Origin: Candidatus Eremiobacterota bacterium
GTDB taxonomy: Bacteria; Vulcanimicrobiota; CADAWZ01; Ess09-12
Direction of reading: 5' to 3'
Length of the DNA stretch: 64,000 nucleotides
Assembly: GCA_031082125.1 (NCBI GenBank)
Contig: JAVHLM010000008.1
Location: 62,001 to 126,000, forward strand
Made by a program: the position numbers and the translations under genes. The notes beneath the pieces were generated by a model that was given only the letters and a program-made list of their open reading frames with translations, did no database searches and had not been told where the DNA came from. Shown piece by piece: positions 48,436-57,431 of this stretch; the stretch's first letter is position 1, and each line of letters begins with the position of its first letter.

Positions 48436-50487
48436 ATGGACAACTCACTCAATCCATTGAGCTCAGGAACACCGGCTTTCCAGCATCTCCCGGCATCGCC
48501 CGGAAAAACCGCCGAAAGCAGGGACCGGTCCGCCGCAGGTGAAGAGAGAGCCGGGGACACCTTCGAAAAATCCTCGCCACGAAGCGAGAAAAAGGTGAAA
48601 CGTGAGCAGCACGCTCCCTCTGAAAAAAAGTCCGGTGAGAAAGAATACACCATTCTTGCCTACATGGACGGATGCAACAACCTGGAGGACTACATCCTGC
48701 AGGATCTCAAGGAGATGGAGGGGTGCCCTTCCGACAACTATAACCTTGTCGTCCAGCTCTCGCGCTTCCAGACGAAACCGCTCACGGTGCTGTTCATGGC
48801 CGAGGCACTGAGCCAGGCTTTCAAGAGCCCCGAGTTCAAGGAATCCCTCCGGCAGCTGCTCCCGGATTCCGATCTTATCTCAGAGTATTCCCAGCATTTC
48901 AAGGATCCTGAAACCTGCCGGAGCATCTCCAGCATTCTCCTTCAGAAAAATCCCGGCCTCAATGACAAGCTCGATGAGCTGGTCTCCGGAAAGGTCAAGG
49001 AGGCGGCGGGGCAGAGCAGGGCCGTCGGTGATCTGCTGAACGGGACTGTGGCAGAGATCCTCAAAGGCGTCGCCGTAAACGAGAAGGAAAAAGAGAAATC
49101 AGAAGAGGCTGAGGACAAGAAATCCAGCTCCCCTGGAGCCCCGGTCTCGATAAGCACCCTCGGCTCTTCCGGGCCGTCCCTTATCGAGCTGCTCGGCGAT
49201 GAGCTCGGCCAGAAGAAAGAAACCGATGTCGCTTCCGATTTTCTCAAAGCCACGGCGGATTTTATCAGGGGCTCGGGGGAGAAGGGGTCGGTAGGGCTCT
49301 TTTCGGGTGCCGGTGCACAGGCGCCGGCGGGAGGCAACGTGTTCTTCGTTGAATCGCCGGGCAGGGAGGGGGCGAAGATTACCCAGGGCGACTACAGCGA
49401 GGTTATCTCGGAATCAGGAGGCAGGGAGGCGAATACGGAGCCTGCATGGCGGGGCGTGCGGCGTTACAAGGTCGAGCATCATAGAGATTCTACTAAAATA
49501 CACTCTCCCGTGCTCAATGACCTCGGGCATGTCGATATGTCATCGGGCAAGACACTTGCCGATTTCCTGACCTGGGGCATCAAGAACTACCCTGCAAAGC
49601 ACTATATCGTGATATTCAGCGATCATGGCGCCGGATTCATGGGCGCCGAAGAAGACAGGGGAGCCATGATGTCGATGCCGGCCATCAGGGAGGCCCTTGA
49701 GAAAGTGAAGGAGCAAACCGGTAAGAAGCCGGATATCATCGCCTTTGACGCGTGCTTCATGGGGCAGGCCGAGGTGGCGAATGAGCTCAAGGACTCGGGG
49801 AAGTACCTCATTGCCTCCGAGGAGGTCATCGGCGGAGACGGCTACCCTTACAGTGCAATCCTCCCAAGAATAGATGAATCAATCGCCGAGGGCAAGACGG
49901 ATCCCAAGGACATGGCGAAGATAATCATGGAAGAGGCGGAGGGTGCCAACGAGAGCGCGACGATGACCCTCTCGACTCTCGATCTTGGAGCAATCGGCAA
50001 AGTCATGAGCGCCGCCAATGATCTGGCGAAAGATATCCTCGCAGGGAAGGCCGATATCGACGATGTGAGGGATTCCCTCAGGTACACGCAGCACTATGAT
50101 CACTACACTCCCGGCCCTGGCCCTTACAGTGACTTCCGCGATCTCTGGGATCTCGCGGACTGCATTGAGAATAATCCGAACATCAAGAACCGCGACATCA
50201 AGAAAGATGTCGCTGAGCTCAAAAAAGCCATCGAAGCCTCTGTGGTCTTCGAGCAGCACAATGATGACGAGAACTACGAAAGATCCCATGGCATGTCCAT
50301 TTACGCCCCGAGACGGGAGGACAGTGTTGACGAGGCCCTCTTCAGCCAATATGACGAGCTCTCCATTTCGAAGCACACCAAGTGGAACGAGCTGATAAAG
50401 GAGCTCACGAATTATGACGGGAGCGAAGGCGATGCGGGAGAAAGAAAGTCGAAGCTCACCTTCATCCCCCTCAGGCGGAGAGTCTAG
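48436..50487 (+). CDS. Clostripain-family (C11) cysteine protease with disordered leader
   Basis: 683 residues. Catalytic dyad: His397 in IVIFSDHGAGF and Cys440 in DIIAFDACFMGQAEVAN, preceded by the first conserved strand (EYTILAYMDGCNNLEDYI, ~residues 73-90). An insert of ~230 residues between the first strand and the His (Ser, Glu and Lys-rich) may be removed or hold a regulatory linker. C11 enzymes cleave after Arg or Lys and are usually auto-activated in the cell envelope. There is no classical signal peptide; instead a disordered leader containing GDTFEKSS precedes the domain. A good -10 (TATAAT, 48389-48394) but no clear -35; ribosome site AAGGGGGCACTCAT. Confidence 0.85.
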   Translation: MDNSLNPLSSGTPAFQHLPASPGKTAESRDRSAAGEERAGDTFEKSSPRSEKKVKREQHAPSEKKSGEKEYTILAYMDGCNNLEDYILQDLKEMEGCPSDNYNLVVQLSRFQTKPLTVLFMAEALSQAFKSPEFKESLRQLLPDSDLISEYSQHFKDPETCRSISSILLQKNPGLNDKLDELVSGKVKEAAGQSRAVGDLLNGTVAEILKGVAVNEKEKEKSEEAEDKKSSSPGAPVSISTLGSSGPSLIELLGDELGQKKETDVASDFLKATADFIRGSGEKGSVGLFSGAGAQAPAGGNVFFVESPGREGAKITQGDYSEVISESGGREANTEPAWRGVRRYKVEHHRDSTKIHSPVLNDLGHVDMSSGKTLADFLTWGIKNYPAKHYIVIFSDHGAGFMGAEEDRGAMMSMPAIREALEKVKEQTGKKPDIIAFDACFMGQAEVANELKDSGKYLIASEEVIGGDGYPYSAILPRIDESIAEGKTDPKDMAKIIMEEAEGANESATMTLSTLDLGAIGKVMSAANDLAKDILAGKADIDDVRDSLRYTQHYDHYTPGPGPYSDFRDLWDLADCIENNPNIKNRDIKKDVAELKKAIEASVVFEQHNDDENYERSHGMSIYAPRREDSVDEALFSQYDELSISKHTKWNELIKELTNYDGSEGDAGERKSKLTFIPLRRRV

Positions 50488-50529
50488 GAGCCCCTGTCCA
50501 CCAAAGAGAGCCTTGGAGCCAAAGGGTTT

Positions 50530-51303
50530 TCAATAGACCTGAACGGGGAGGCCTGCCCTCACCGCCAGGTCTCTTATCATCTCAAGCTCTTCCTTCTCCA
50601 GGGGCTTCAGATCCCGGGCAGGATGGCCCCGGTCGAGGGTATAGAGCTGAATCGACCGGGACTTTATCGCTTTCAGGCACTCAATCCACGAATGCACATG
50701 CTCCGAGGTGAAATTGCCATCGGCGCCTGATGCAAAGAGAGCCTGGATTATTACGGGCATCGAAACCGCAAGCTCCGAGAGGCTCAGGACGATGTCCCCG
50801 AGAGTCATTTCCCCGCATGGGCGGTTGTAACGCTGGAAGAAAGCCTGATCCCCGCAGTCGAGCTTCATTATGGCAGCATCCAGGCCGGCCAGGGCTTCCC
50901 TGGTCTTTATACTGGTGGCCATTGAGGAATTCGAAAGAATCGTCGTCTTCGCCGATGGGGCGTAACGGTCCCTCAGGTGTGCGACCTCACCGGCAATGGC
51001 CCCGAAATCGGGATGAAGGGTGGCTTCCCCGTTCCCTGAGAACGTGATATAGTCCGGAGGGACTGGAAGGGCCTCGAGGGCTGCGCCAAGGGCTTCTCTC
51101 ACCATGGGCACCGTGGGAAATCCCGGGCCGGATTGAAGGCCACGGACATGGCGGTCAGTCCATCCATACTGGCAATAAACACAGTCAAAAGAGCAGGTCT
51201 TTGCCCCTGGAGGCATCAGGTTGACCCCGAGCGAGAGCCCGAGGCGCCTCGAGTGGACAGGGCCATAGATAATGCCCTGCTTGGGTCGCAGAAGATGACT
51301 CAT
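50530..51303 (-). CDS. Radical SAM protein of the COG0731 (TYW1-like) type
   Basis: 257 residues. The cluster motif reads TCSFDCVYCQYG (CxxxCxxC), preceded by GVNLMPPG and followed by ITFSGNGEATLHPDF, which is the GGE-like SAM-binding strand. Sequence layout (GPVHSRRLGLSLGVNLMP) is that of Fe-S oxidoreductases related to TYW1, without a flavodoxin domain, so no tRNA wybutosine function is implied. The start codon overlaps the stop of the MocR gene (ATGA), so the two are translated in a coupled way; the regulator and the enzyme may act in one pathway. Confidence 0.82.
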   Translation of the reverse strand: MSHLLRPKQGIIYGPVHSRRLGLSLGVNLMPPGAKTCSFDCVYCQYGWTDRHVRGLQSGPGFPTVPMVREALGAALEALPVPPDYITFSGNGEATLHPDFGAIAGEVAHLRDRYAPSAKTTILSNSSMATSIKTREALAGLDAAIMKLDCGDQAFFQRYNRPCGEMTLGDIVLSLSELAVSMPVIIQALFASGADGNFTSEHVHSWIECLKAIKSRSIQLYTLDRGHPARDLKPLEKEELEMIRDLAVRAGLPVQVY

Positions 51304-52778
51304 CTCACACCTCTCTTCTCGAGGGCTTCGCCGAAGCGCCTTATCCCCTCTTCTATCTCCTTCTCATTGAGCTGCGATATGGAAAGCCTCACAAATTCCG
51401 AGGGCCCCTGCTCAGGGAAGAAGCTCCCGCCATGACATGCATGGACGCCATGGGGGTGGAGCACGCTGTTGAGCTCTTCGACAGTCAGCTTCGAAGGGAG
51501 CTTTACCCAGATGAGGTATCCTCCAAGAGGGCGGCTCCACTGGATATCCGGGGCCAGGTGGCGCTCCATGGCCTGAAGCGCCACCTGCATGCGCTTCCTG
51601 AAGACGCGGTGAAGCCTCTTGAGATGCCTTTCATAGCATCCCGTTTCACAGAAGTGGTGGAGTGCCCTTTGTATAAGGTTCCCGCTTGAGAGGTCGGTGT
51701 ATCTCTTCAGTATCAGCGCTCTCTCTATAAACTCCGCATCTGCAGTAATCCAGCCGATTCTCAGGCCGGGGAAGAGGGTTTTGGAAAAGGTCCCCAGGTA
51801 CAACACGACATTCTGATCATCCATTGATTTTATGGGGAGGGCGACTTTCCCGAAATATTTCATGTCCTCCTCGAAGCCATCTTCCAGAAGGGGAACCCCG
51901 TGGCGGGCGCAGATGCCCAGCAGACGCTCGCGGTGATGATGACCCGTGGTGATGCCGGTAGGGTTATGGAAATTGGGGATGGTATAGACAAAGCTCACAG
52001 GACCCCGCGCCAGTTCCTGCTCCAGCATGGCAAGGTCCATGCCATCTTCTTTCATAGGAACGCCGGTTACCGTGGCGCCATTGATCTTGAACAGGGGGAG
52101 CGCCAGTGAATAGGTGGGAGATTCCACGACAATCCTCTGCCCCGGACCTGAAAGAAGACGCGCCACTATGTCCAGGGCCTGCTGTGCGCCGTTTGTGATG
52201 AGCAGCTCCCTCTCTGACACGCTGATCCCGTGAAGCCGGAGGCGCTTCGCCAGATGCTCCCTCAGAGGCTCATATCCCCGGTGCTGCGAGTACTGCAGGG
52301 AAGCCGCGCTGCAATTCTGGAGCACATGATTGAGCGAGGTGCGGAATTGAGAGACCGGGTAAAGACGCGGATCGGGCAGAAGGGCTGCAAGGTTCACCAT
52401 GGAAGCTCCCTCTTCAGTATGTGGAGGGCTCTCCGGGGTGAGGCTTGAAAAAGTCTCGCAGAGGTCCTGCACGGGGTGAGAGGTCCTTTCCTTCCAGCAG
52501 ATGATGCTTTTCCTGCCGGGATGGTAACCTGCCTCTCTTCGCCGCTTCCTCACGATATTATAGGAGCCGGGACGGCTTTCCAGATACCCCAGGGCCTGCA
52601 GCTCCTCATAGGCCTGCGTGACCGTCGAGCGGTTGACTCCGAGGGAGTCGGCAAGCTCCCGCGTGGGAGGGAGTGGATTTCCCGCCCCTATGAGATCCTG
52701 ATCGAGGTAGGATCTGACTTCGTCTATGATCTGCCTGAAAAGGGGCTGTGCGCCTGACCTGTCAATTTTTATCAGCAT
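51300..52778 (-). CDS. MocR/PdxR-type regulator (GntR wHTH fused to an aminotransferase domain)
   Basis: 492 residues, usual size. GntR helix-turn-helix (~1-75): LFRQIIDEVRSYLDQDL, PLPPTRELADSLGVNRSTV, TQAYEELQALGYLESRPG. Aminotransferase-like part (~120-480): ITNGAQQALDIVARLL, PNFHNPTGITT and the PLP-lysine in GTFSKTLFPGLRIGW. It senses PLP or an amino compound and switches transcription. An inverted repeat TTGGC-N11-GCCAA overlaps its -35 (52834-52854), consistent with autoregulation. The radical SAM gene at 50530 is coupled by the ATGA overlap. Confidence 0.88.
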   Translation of the reverse strand: MLIKIDRSGAQPLFRQIIDEVRSYLDQDLIGAGNPLPPTRELADSLGVNRSTVTQAYEELQALGYLESRPGSYNIVRKRRREAGYHPGRKSIICWKERTSHPVQDLCETFSSLTPESPPHTEEGASMVNLAALLPDPRLYPVSQFRTSLNHVLQNCSAASLQYSQHRGYEPLREHLAKRLRLHGISVSERELLITNGAQQALDIVARLLSGPGQRIVVESPTYSLALPLFKINGATVTGVPMKEDGMDLAMLEQELARGPVSFVYTIPNFHNPTGITTGHHHRERLLGICARHGVPLLEDGFEEDMKYFGKVALPIKSMDDQNVVLYLGTFSKTLFPGLRIGWITADAEFIERALILKRYTDLSSGNLIQRALHHFCETGCYERHLKRLHRVFRKRMQVALQAMERHLAPDIQWSRPLGGYLIWVKLPSKLTVEELNSVLHPHGVHACHGGSFFPEQGPSEFVRLSISQLNEKEIEEGIRRFGEALEKRGVR

Positions 52779-52818
52779 GGTACTCTCTCCTTGTCACTTG
52801 TCTCGAGCCGCTGAGATT

Positions 52819-52854
52819 ACTATACCCTGAAAATTGGCACATGTAAACAGCCAA
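52819..52854 (-). promoter_or_regulatory. MocR promoter with overlapping operator-like inverted repeat
   Basis: Minus strand: TTTACA (52847-52842), 17-nt spacer, TATAGT (52824-52819). The inverted repeat TTGGC (52854-52850) and GCCAA (52838-52834), separated by 11 nt, spans the -35, a typical site for repression or autoactivation by a MocR dimer. Confidence 0.65.
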
Positions 52855-52963
52855 TTCTTCGGCAGATGGGGTCATCCAATTTTGTCACAAAGGGCCTGCA
52901 TGTGCCCTGGAAGGAAAAATGCTCCTCCAGAGGCGCCAACGAGCGGTTTGTCTGGCGGAATGA

Positions 52964-54082
52964 CTATTTTATCGCGCTTCTTATGATTTCGACGGCCCCT
53001 GCGATATCAGACTCGGTGGTCATGCGCCCTGTCGAGAAGCGGAGGGCCGAGCGCCCTTCTGCTTCAGTCTTTCCCATCGCTTTCAGCACGTAGGAAATCT
53101 CGGTGCTTCCGGAATGGCAGGCGGCCCCTGCCGAGAGAGCCAGGTGAGCGCCGACTTTTGCCACGAGAGATGATGCATCGACTCCCGGGATTGAGACATT
53201 GAGAGTGTTGGGGAGCCTCCTGTCGCGATGGCCGTTGAGGACTATGCCTTTAAAGCATTCCTGAAGCTTTCCCTCAAGAAGGTCTCTCATCTTCTTAAAA
53301 TGCTGCTCTTTGTCTTCTCTCGCTTTGAGAGCGATCTCACATGCTTTCCCGAGGGCCACAATGGAGGGGACTGCCTCAGTCCCTGCCCGCCTTCCCCTCT
53401 CATGGCCTGCGCCGAACATGAGTTTTTCAAGCTCAATGCCTTCCCTGACATAGAGAGCGCCCACTCCCTTGGGGGCATAGAGCTTGTGGCCTGCCATGGA
53501 AAGCATATCTACCCCCAGGGATTTCACAGAAACGGGGATTTTGCCGATTGACTGGGCCGCATCGGTATGCACCGTCACACCCCGCTCCCGTGCAATCGCC
53601 GAGATTTCCTCGAGGGGCTCGACAGTTCCCACTTCGTTGTTCGCATGCATGATCGTTACGAGAATGGTGCGGGAGGTGATGAGCCTTTTAAGGCTCGCCA
53701 GGCAGACAAGGCCATTTGCATCGACATGAAGGTATGATATCTCGGATCCCTGAGTTTCCAGGTATTTACAGACTTCCAGCACTGCGGGATGCTCTATGGC
53801 GCTCGTAATGATGTGGTTGCCCCTGCTCCTCGCGGCAAAAACGAGGCCTCGAATGGCATGATTGTTTGACTCGGTGCCGCCGCTCGTGAAGACGATCTCG
53901 GAGGGCATGCAGTCCACAAGCTGCGCCACCTGCTCCCGGGCCTGCTCGACAGCTTTTTTTGCCGCTGTTCCCAATATGTGAGAGCTCGAGGGGTTACCGA
54001 ACTGGTCCCCCAGCCAGGGCAGCATGGCATCCCTCACCTCCTGCTCCACAGGGGTAGTGGCATTATAGTCCAGGTATATCAT
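52964..54082 (-). CDS. Cysteine desulfurase (IscS/NifS family)
   Basis: 372 residues. It converts cysteine to alanine and a persulfide for Fe-S clusters and thio-tRNA. Motifs: MIYLDYNATTPVEQEVRDAM, IVFTSGGTESNNHAI, TVHTDAAQSIGKIPV, the PLP-Lys in MAGHKLYAPKGVGALY and the persulfide Cys loop in LSAGAACHSGSTEIS. The loop length is that of class I enzymes. No iscU or regulator gene is adjacent (the IscR-like Rrf2 gene lies 6 kb away). Probable sulfur donor for MnmA at 39987. Clear ribosome site AGGAAGGCGG before the ATG. Confidence 0.88.
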   Translation of the reverse strand: MIYLDYNATTPVEQEVRDAMLPWLGDQFGNPSSSHILGTAAKKAVEQAREQVAQLVDCMPSEIVFTSGGTESNNHAIRGLVFAARSRGNHIITSAIEHPAVLEVCKYLETQGSEISYLHVDANGLVCLASLKRLITSRTILVTIMHANNEVGTVEPLEEISAIARERGVTVHTDAAQSIGKIPVSVKSLGVDMLSMAGHKLYAPKGVGALYVREGIELEKLMFGAGHERGRRAGTEAVPSIVALGKACEIALKAREDKEQHFKKMRDLLEGKLQECFKGIVLNGHRDRRLPNTLNVSIPGVDASSLVAKVGAHLALSAGAACHSGSTEISYVLKAMGKTEAEGRSALRFSTGRMTTESDIAGAVEIIRSAIK

Positions 54083-54276
54083 AGATAATACCGCCTTCCT
54101 GAAAGCATGGGCCTGTTCCGTCGCGGAAGCTCATCTCTTTTAGCGAACCAGCATTATGAGAACAGGTCCCTGCCCATGATAATGCACGTGGGGATGAATA
54201 GTCCAGAATATATTCAACAGCGATTACGGCTCCCCTCCACCACGGCTCAAACTCGCACCAGGCTCACATTATTTCC

Positions 54277-54310
54277 TTGACAACTCCAAAAATATATGTA
54301 AAATGGAGTT
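54277..54310 (+). promoter_or_regulatory. Leaderless promoter with inverted repeat for the DUF4143 ATPase
   Basis: TTGACA (54277-54282), 16-nt spacer, TAAAAT (54299-54304), then GGAGTT and the ATG at 54311, so the message should begin at the start codon. AACTCCA (54282-54288) and TGGAGTT (54304-54310) form a 7-bp inverted repeat around the -10, a likely operator for autoregulation. Confidence 0.65.
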
Positions 54311-55456
54311 ATGTATTCCAGAATAATTAAAGCACCCCGGAACAAGAGCTTTTTCCTCTTTGGACCCCGCGGCACGGGCAAGACGACATGGGTGAAAGAA
54401 GCCTACCCCGGCGCCCTCTATCTTGATCTGCTGGAGGCGGGGCTTTACAACGATCTCCTGGCCTACCCTCAGAGACTGGAGAATCTTATTCCCCCAGGCT
54501 TTGAAGGATGGATAATCATAGATGAAGTGCAGAAAATACCCGAGCTTCTGGACGAAGTGCACCGGCTCATCGAAAAGCACAAGTACAAATTCATTCTCAC
54601 CGGCTCTTCAGCGAGGAAAATAAAGCAAAAAGGGCCAAAGGTAAACCTGCTGGCAGGGCGGGCCCTGAGTCTCTCCATGGATCCCCTGACCGTTTCGGAA
54701 TTGGGACCCGATTTTAACTTGAATCATTCACTGCGATACGGTCATCTGCCATCTGCCTGTACCGAGGCCGATCCTGAAGCATATCTTGAGAGCTATGTGA
54801 AGACCTATCTCAAAGAGGAGGTTCTCCAGGAGGGATTAACCAGAAGCCTGGGGCCCTTTTCAAGGTTTCTGGAAGCCGCAAGCTTCTCCCAGGGCTCACC
54901 TCTCAACATTTCTTCTGTGGCGCGGGAGTGCTCTGTCCAGCGCAAAGCAGCGGAAAACTACTTTACCATTCTGGAGGACCTCCTTATCGGTTACAGGGTC
55001 CCTGTGTTCACCAGGAGAGCAGAAAGACGGCTCACTCACCATCCAAAATTCTATTTTTTTGATGTGGGAGTATATCGCACCATAAGGCCCATGGGCCCCC
55101 TCGATCAGCCCCATGAAGCTGAAGGCATTGCTTTTGAAACACTCCTTTTTCAGGAGCTGAATGCAGTGAATTCAGCTCTGAGCCTGGGTTATTCTCTCTT
55201 TTACTGGAGAACCTCGAACCAGGCGGAAGTGGATTTTGTGCTCTACGGAACCAGAGGGTTTTTCGCCTTTGAAGTGAAGAGGACAGGGAAAGTGACGGAC
55301 CGCATGCTGAGCGGATTGAAATCCTTTCTGAAAGAATACCCCCAGGCCAAAGGATATTTCGTTTACGGGGGAACGCGGCGCTTTTATCAGGACTCAGTTG
55401 AGATTATCCCCATGGATGAGATCCTGAGAGCGCTGCCCGGCATTCTCACCTCCTGA
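54311..55456 (+). CDS. DUF4143 / AAA_14 ATPase, copy 1
   Basis: 381 residues. N-terminal P-loop ATPase (AAA_14): FLFGPRGTGKTTWVKE, Walker B WIIIDEVQKIPELLDEVHR and sensor FILTGSSARKIKQKG; C-terminal DUF4143 domain with YFFDVGVYRTIRP, ERRLTHHPKF, WRTSNQAEVDFVLYGTRG and AFEVKRTGKV (a PD-(D/E)xK-nuclease-like core E-V-D-F-V). It belongs to a very common family that is often single-copy and flanked by operator palindromes; a role in genome defence or toxin-like control has been suggested but is not proved. The promoter is directly before the ATG. Confidence 0.85.
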   Translation: MYSRIIKAPRNKSFFLFGPRGTGKTTWVKEAYPGALYLDLLEAGLYNDLLAYPQRLENLIPPGFEGWIIIDEVQKIPELLDEVHRLIEKHKYKFILTGSSARKIKQKGPKVNLLAGRALSLSMDPLTVSELGPDFNLNHSLRYGHLPSACTEADPEAYLESYVKTYLKEEVLQEGLTRSLGPFSRFLEAASFSQGSPLNISSVARECSVQRKAAENYFTILEDLLIGYRVPVFTRRAERRLTHHPKFYFFDVGVYRTIRPMGPLDQPHEAEGIAFETLLFQELNAVNSALSLGYSLFYWRTSNQAEVDFVLYGTRGFFAFEVKRTGKVTDRMLSGLKSFLKEYPQAKGYFVYGGTRRFYQDSVEIIPMDEILRALPGILTS

Positions 55457-55548
55457 CAAACGCGCAGGAAATGCGGGCCTCAGTATCAGTCACTTCCTGC
55501 CGGCGAGAGGAATTCCAGGGATACTTCATCGCACCGGCAGCCAATGTT

Positions 55549-56547
55549 TCACGGAGCCTTCACCGGAGCCTTTTCTGGTTTTACCGGGCCTTTTTGAGCA
55601 GGGGCATCGCTTACTTCAAAACCTGTCTTCTTGACGACGGCGCCGTTTACTATCACGTTGAGGGTGTAGCGCCCGGGCTTCAGGGTGCCGCTGGGGAGAA
55701 TGTGGAAAAAATGCAGGACAGGGTCCTTTTGATCGGTTTGCACTTTACTGCTCTCGCCTCTTGAGTACCCGCCGGGCCCCAGCCACCAGAGGGCGATGGA
55801 ATCACCCCATATTACGTTATTGAACTGGACCTGGCAATGAAAGGTATCAGTTGTTTTAAAGGTTTTCGTGGCCTCTATCGGTGATTCAAAGTTCTTGCAG
55901 AGAATCAGTTTCTTGACTGTTGCCTGAGTTTTTGCGCCAGGGGTGACGGGCATCGGGGTGCTGGCCGGGAGAGGGGCTTTCCGGAGGTCGCTCCCGGCGT
56001 CGTCAAGATGGGAGCCTGGCTGGATACATTGTTCAAGGTCCGGATGACCCAGATAACTGCGCTTATAATCAGGGATCATGGCGAGGACCTTTTCCACGGA
56101 ATTGCCTGGCTTCAGCACGTACCATTCAAAGCTCCCCATGGTGAAGCGCCCTCCGTTGCCACCCGCCACCTGCCCCGAAGTCCGCAGGATTCCCGTTCCT
56201 CTCTCTCCCACTACCTCTATGGTCATATATCCCATGCGGCCATCCGTAAAGAAATCCTGAAGGTAATTCGGCTGTCCGACAGGCGCAGTGGCGGTCACAT
56301 TGCCAATATCCTCCCGGATGCCCGTGGATTTCCGGATCCACTCCGCTGACTGGATATAGTTCTCCCCGAGGACTTTCCGCCCCCATGCATCGCGCTCCAC
56401 AACGGACCCTGCGGGAGCGGTCTTTGTATCTCTGTTGACACCTTTGGCACCTTTGCCCCATTGCGCGCGGAACAGGGCCGGCACACCGAACGCCAGCAGC
56501 ATCAGCACGACAAAACATCCCACGAGGCCCTTGACAGGAGTACTCAT
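55549..56547 (-). CDS. Envelope protein with N-terminal helix and C-terminal Ig-like domain
   Basis: 332 residues. A signal or anchor helix (GLVGCFVVLMLLAFGVPALF) is followed by a ~120-residue region (TGIREDIGNVTATAPVGQPN) that vaguely resembles cytochrome-oxidase assembly (Coa1-like) proteins, then a Pro-rich stretch and an Ig-like beta-sandwich (TFHCQVQFNNVIWGDSIALW, GPGGYSRGESSKVQ, LKPGRYTLNVIVNGAVV). Ends VKPEKAPVKAP. No enzymatic motif is visible; likely a periplasmic assembly or binding protein. It is alone between the ATPase at 54311 (convergent) and the small gene cluster at 56716-58276. Confidence 0.6.
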   Translation of the reverse strand: MSTPVKGLVGCFVVLMLLAFGVPALFRAQWGKGAKGVNRDTKTAPAGSVVERDAWGRKVLGENYIQSAEWIRKSTGIREDIGNVTATAPVGQPNYLQDFFTDGRMGYMTIEVVGERGTGILRTSGQVAGGNGGRFTMGSFEWYVLKPGNSVEKVLAMIPDYKRSYLGHPDLEQCIQPGSHLDDAGSDLRKAPLPASTPMPVTPGAKTQATVKKLILCKNFESPIEATKTFKTTDTFHCQVQFNNVIWGDSIALWWLGPGGYSRGESSKVQTDQKDPVLHFFHILPSGTLKPGRYTLNVIVNGAVVKKTGFEVSDAPAQKGPVKPEKAPVKAP

Positions 56548-56715
56548 CGAAATGCCTCCTCTTGAAGAATAGGAACTTCTCTTTCACCTTTCCCCGGGGC
56601 TTATAAAAAACCTTCAATGTGGACGCTCCTCCCCGCCGGGTTTTGTCTGCGGTGCGGAGCCCTGTGGTGCACCGTGAGCCCAGGGGAATTCTCACGGCCT
56701 CAGGCGTCAAATGCC

Positions 56716-56967
56716 TCACCTGCCGCGGGGGAAGATGATGGTGAGGCGGTGGGGCGCCCTGCCCCTTATGATGAGGTGGCCCTCGTGGAGGCACCTGAGG
56801 TTCCAGTCCAGGACCCTGAAAGCCCCTCCAGCGAAAAGAAAAGGCCCATGCGTGAGGATGATCGTGAGAGGCTGAGACGGGGCGGAGCAAAAAAATATTT
56901 TCAGCTCTTTGACAGTGCCGGTGAAAAGCCGGGCGAAGGACTTTATCGCTGAAAGTCCTTTCCCCAT
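56716..56967 (-). CDS. Possible small hypothetical protein, 83 aa
   Basis: Lies in an otherwise empty ~395-nt stretch, between two minus-strand genes. It reads MGKGLSAIKSFARLFTGT and ends GHLIIRGRAPHRLTIIFPRGR. GC-ending codons are common and the strand agrees with the flanking genes, but the upstream ribosome site is weak and a plus-strand frame (56617-56952) covers the same DNA. No family recognised. The ATG overlaps the end of the interrupted gamma-glutamylcyclotransferase frame. Confidence 0.3.
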   Translation of the reverse strand: MGKGLSAIKSFARLFTGTVKELKIFFCSAPSQPLTIILTHGPFLFAGGAFRVLDWNLRCLHEGHLIIRGRAPHRLTIIFPRGR

Positions 56968-57431
56968 TTTTCCAGGCAGTGCCGAAGGAGATACTTTTCA
57001 ATGTACCCGGCAGGAAAACCATGTTCCTCCATCCCTTCAAGCACAATACCCACTTATTCACCTGAAGGGCAGACCTCCTCCCGCCGCTTGTTGACGACTT
57101 CATAAGTGAAGCACTTTACCGGGAAGTCCCCGAACATCACTTCAAGCGCTTGCTGCCGGTAAAAGCGAGGGGCTCCCTCCCTCAGGTCGAGCTTTTTCTC
57201 GGCGAGATCATCGATTTCATAGAGCACGCCAAGGACAAAGTCGCCCGGAGAAGTGACCACATCGAGCACACCGCCTTCTCTTGAGGCTGCATACTTTGAA
57301 AAGGCAAGCCGGTAATTGTCAAGCCGGGCAATGCCCTTCTTCATATAAGAGCCCTCTTCCCCGCCCTCCTTCATTGTCTCTGCAAAAGATGGGCCGTTCA
57401 GGCAGCTCCCATAAGCAAAATAGTATTTCAT
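56943..57431 (-). pseudogene. Gamma-glutamylcyclotransferase-like gene interrupted by an in-frame TAA
   Basis: The frame begins at ATG 57431 (MKYYFAYGSCLNGPSF; the YGS-N motif of the family) and stops at TAA 57056-57054 after CPSGE. Translation beyond the TAA continues with VGIVLEGMEEHGFPAGYIEK and ends LEKWGKDFQR at 56943, exactly the conserved C-terminal part of the family (P-S-x-x-Y-[LV]-x-x-I-x-E-G-A-x-x-H-x-[LF]-P). So Tyr TAC or TAT has become TAA. A length of ~162 residues matches the family. The nearby intact relative at 57431-57844 may cover the function. It starts one base inside the previous gene's stop (TGATG). Confidence 0.7.
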
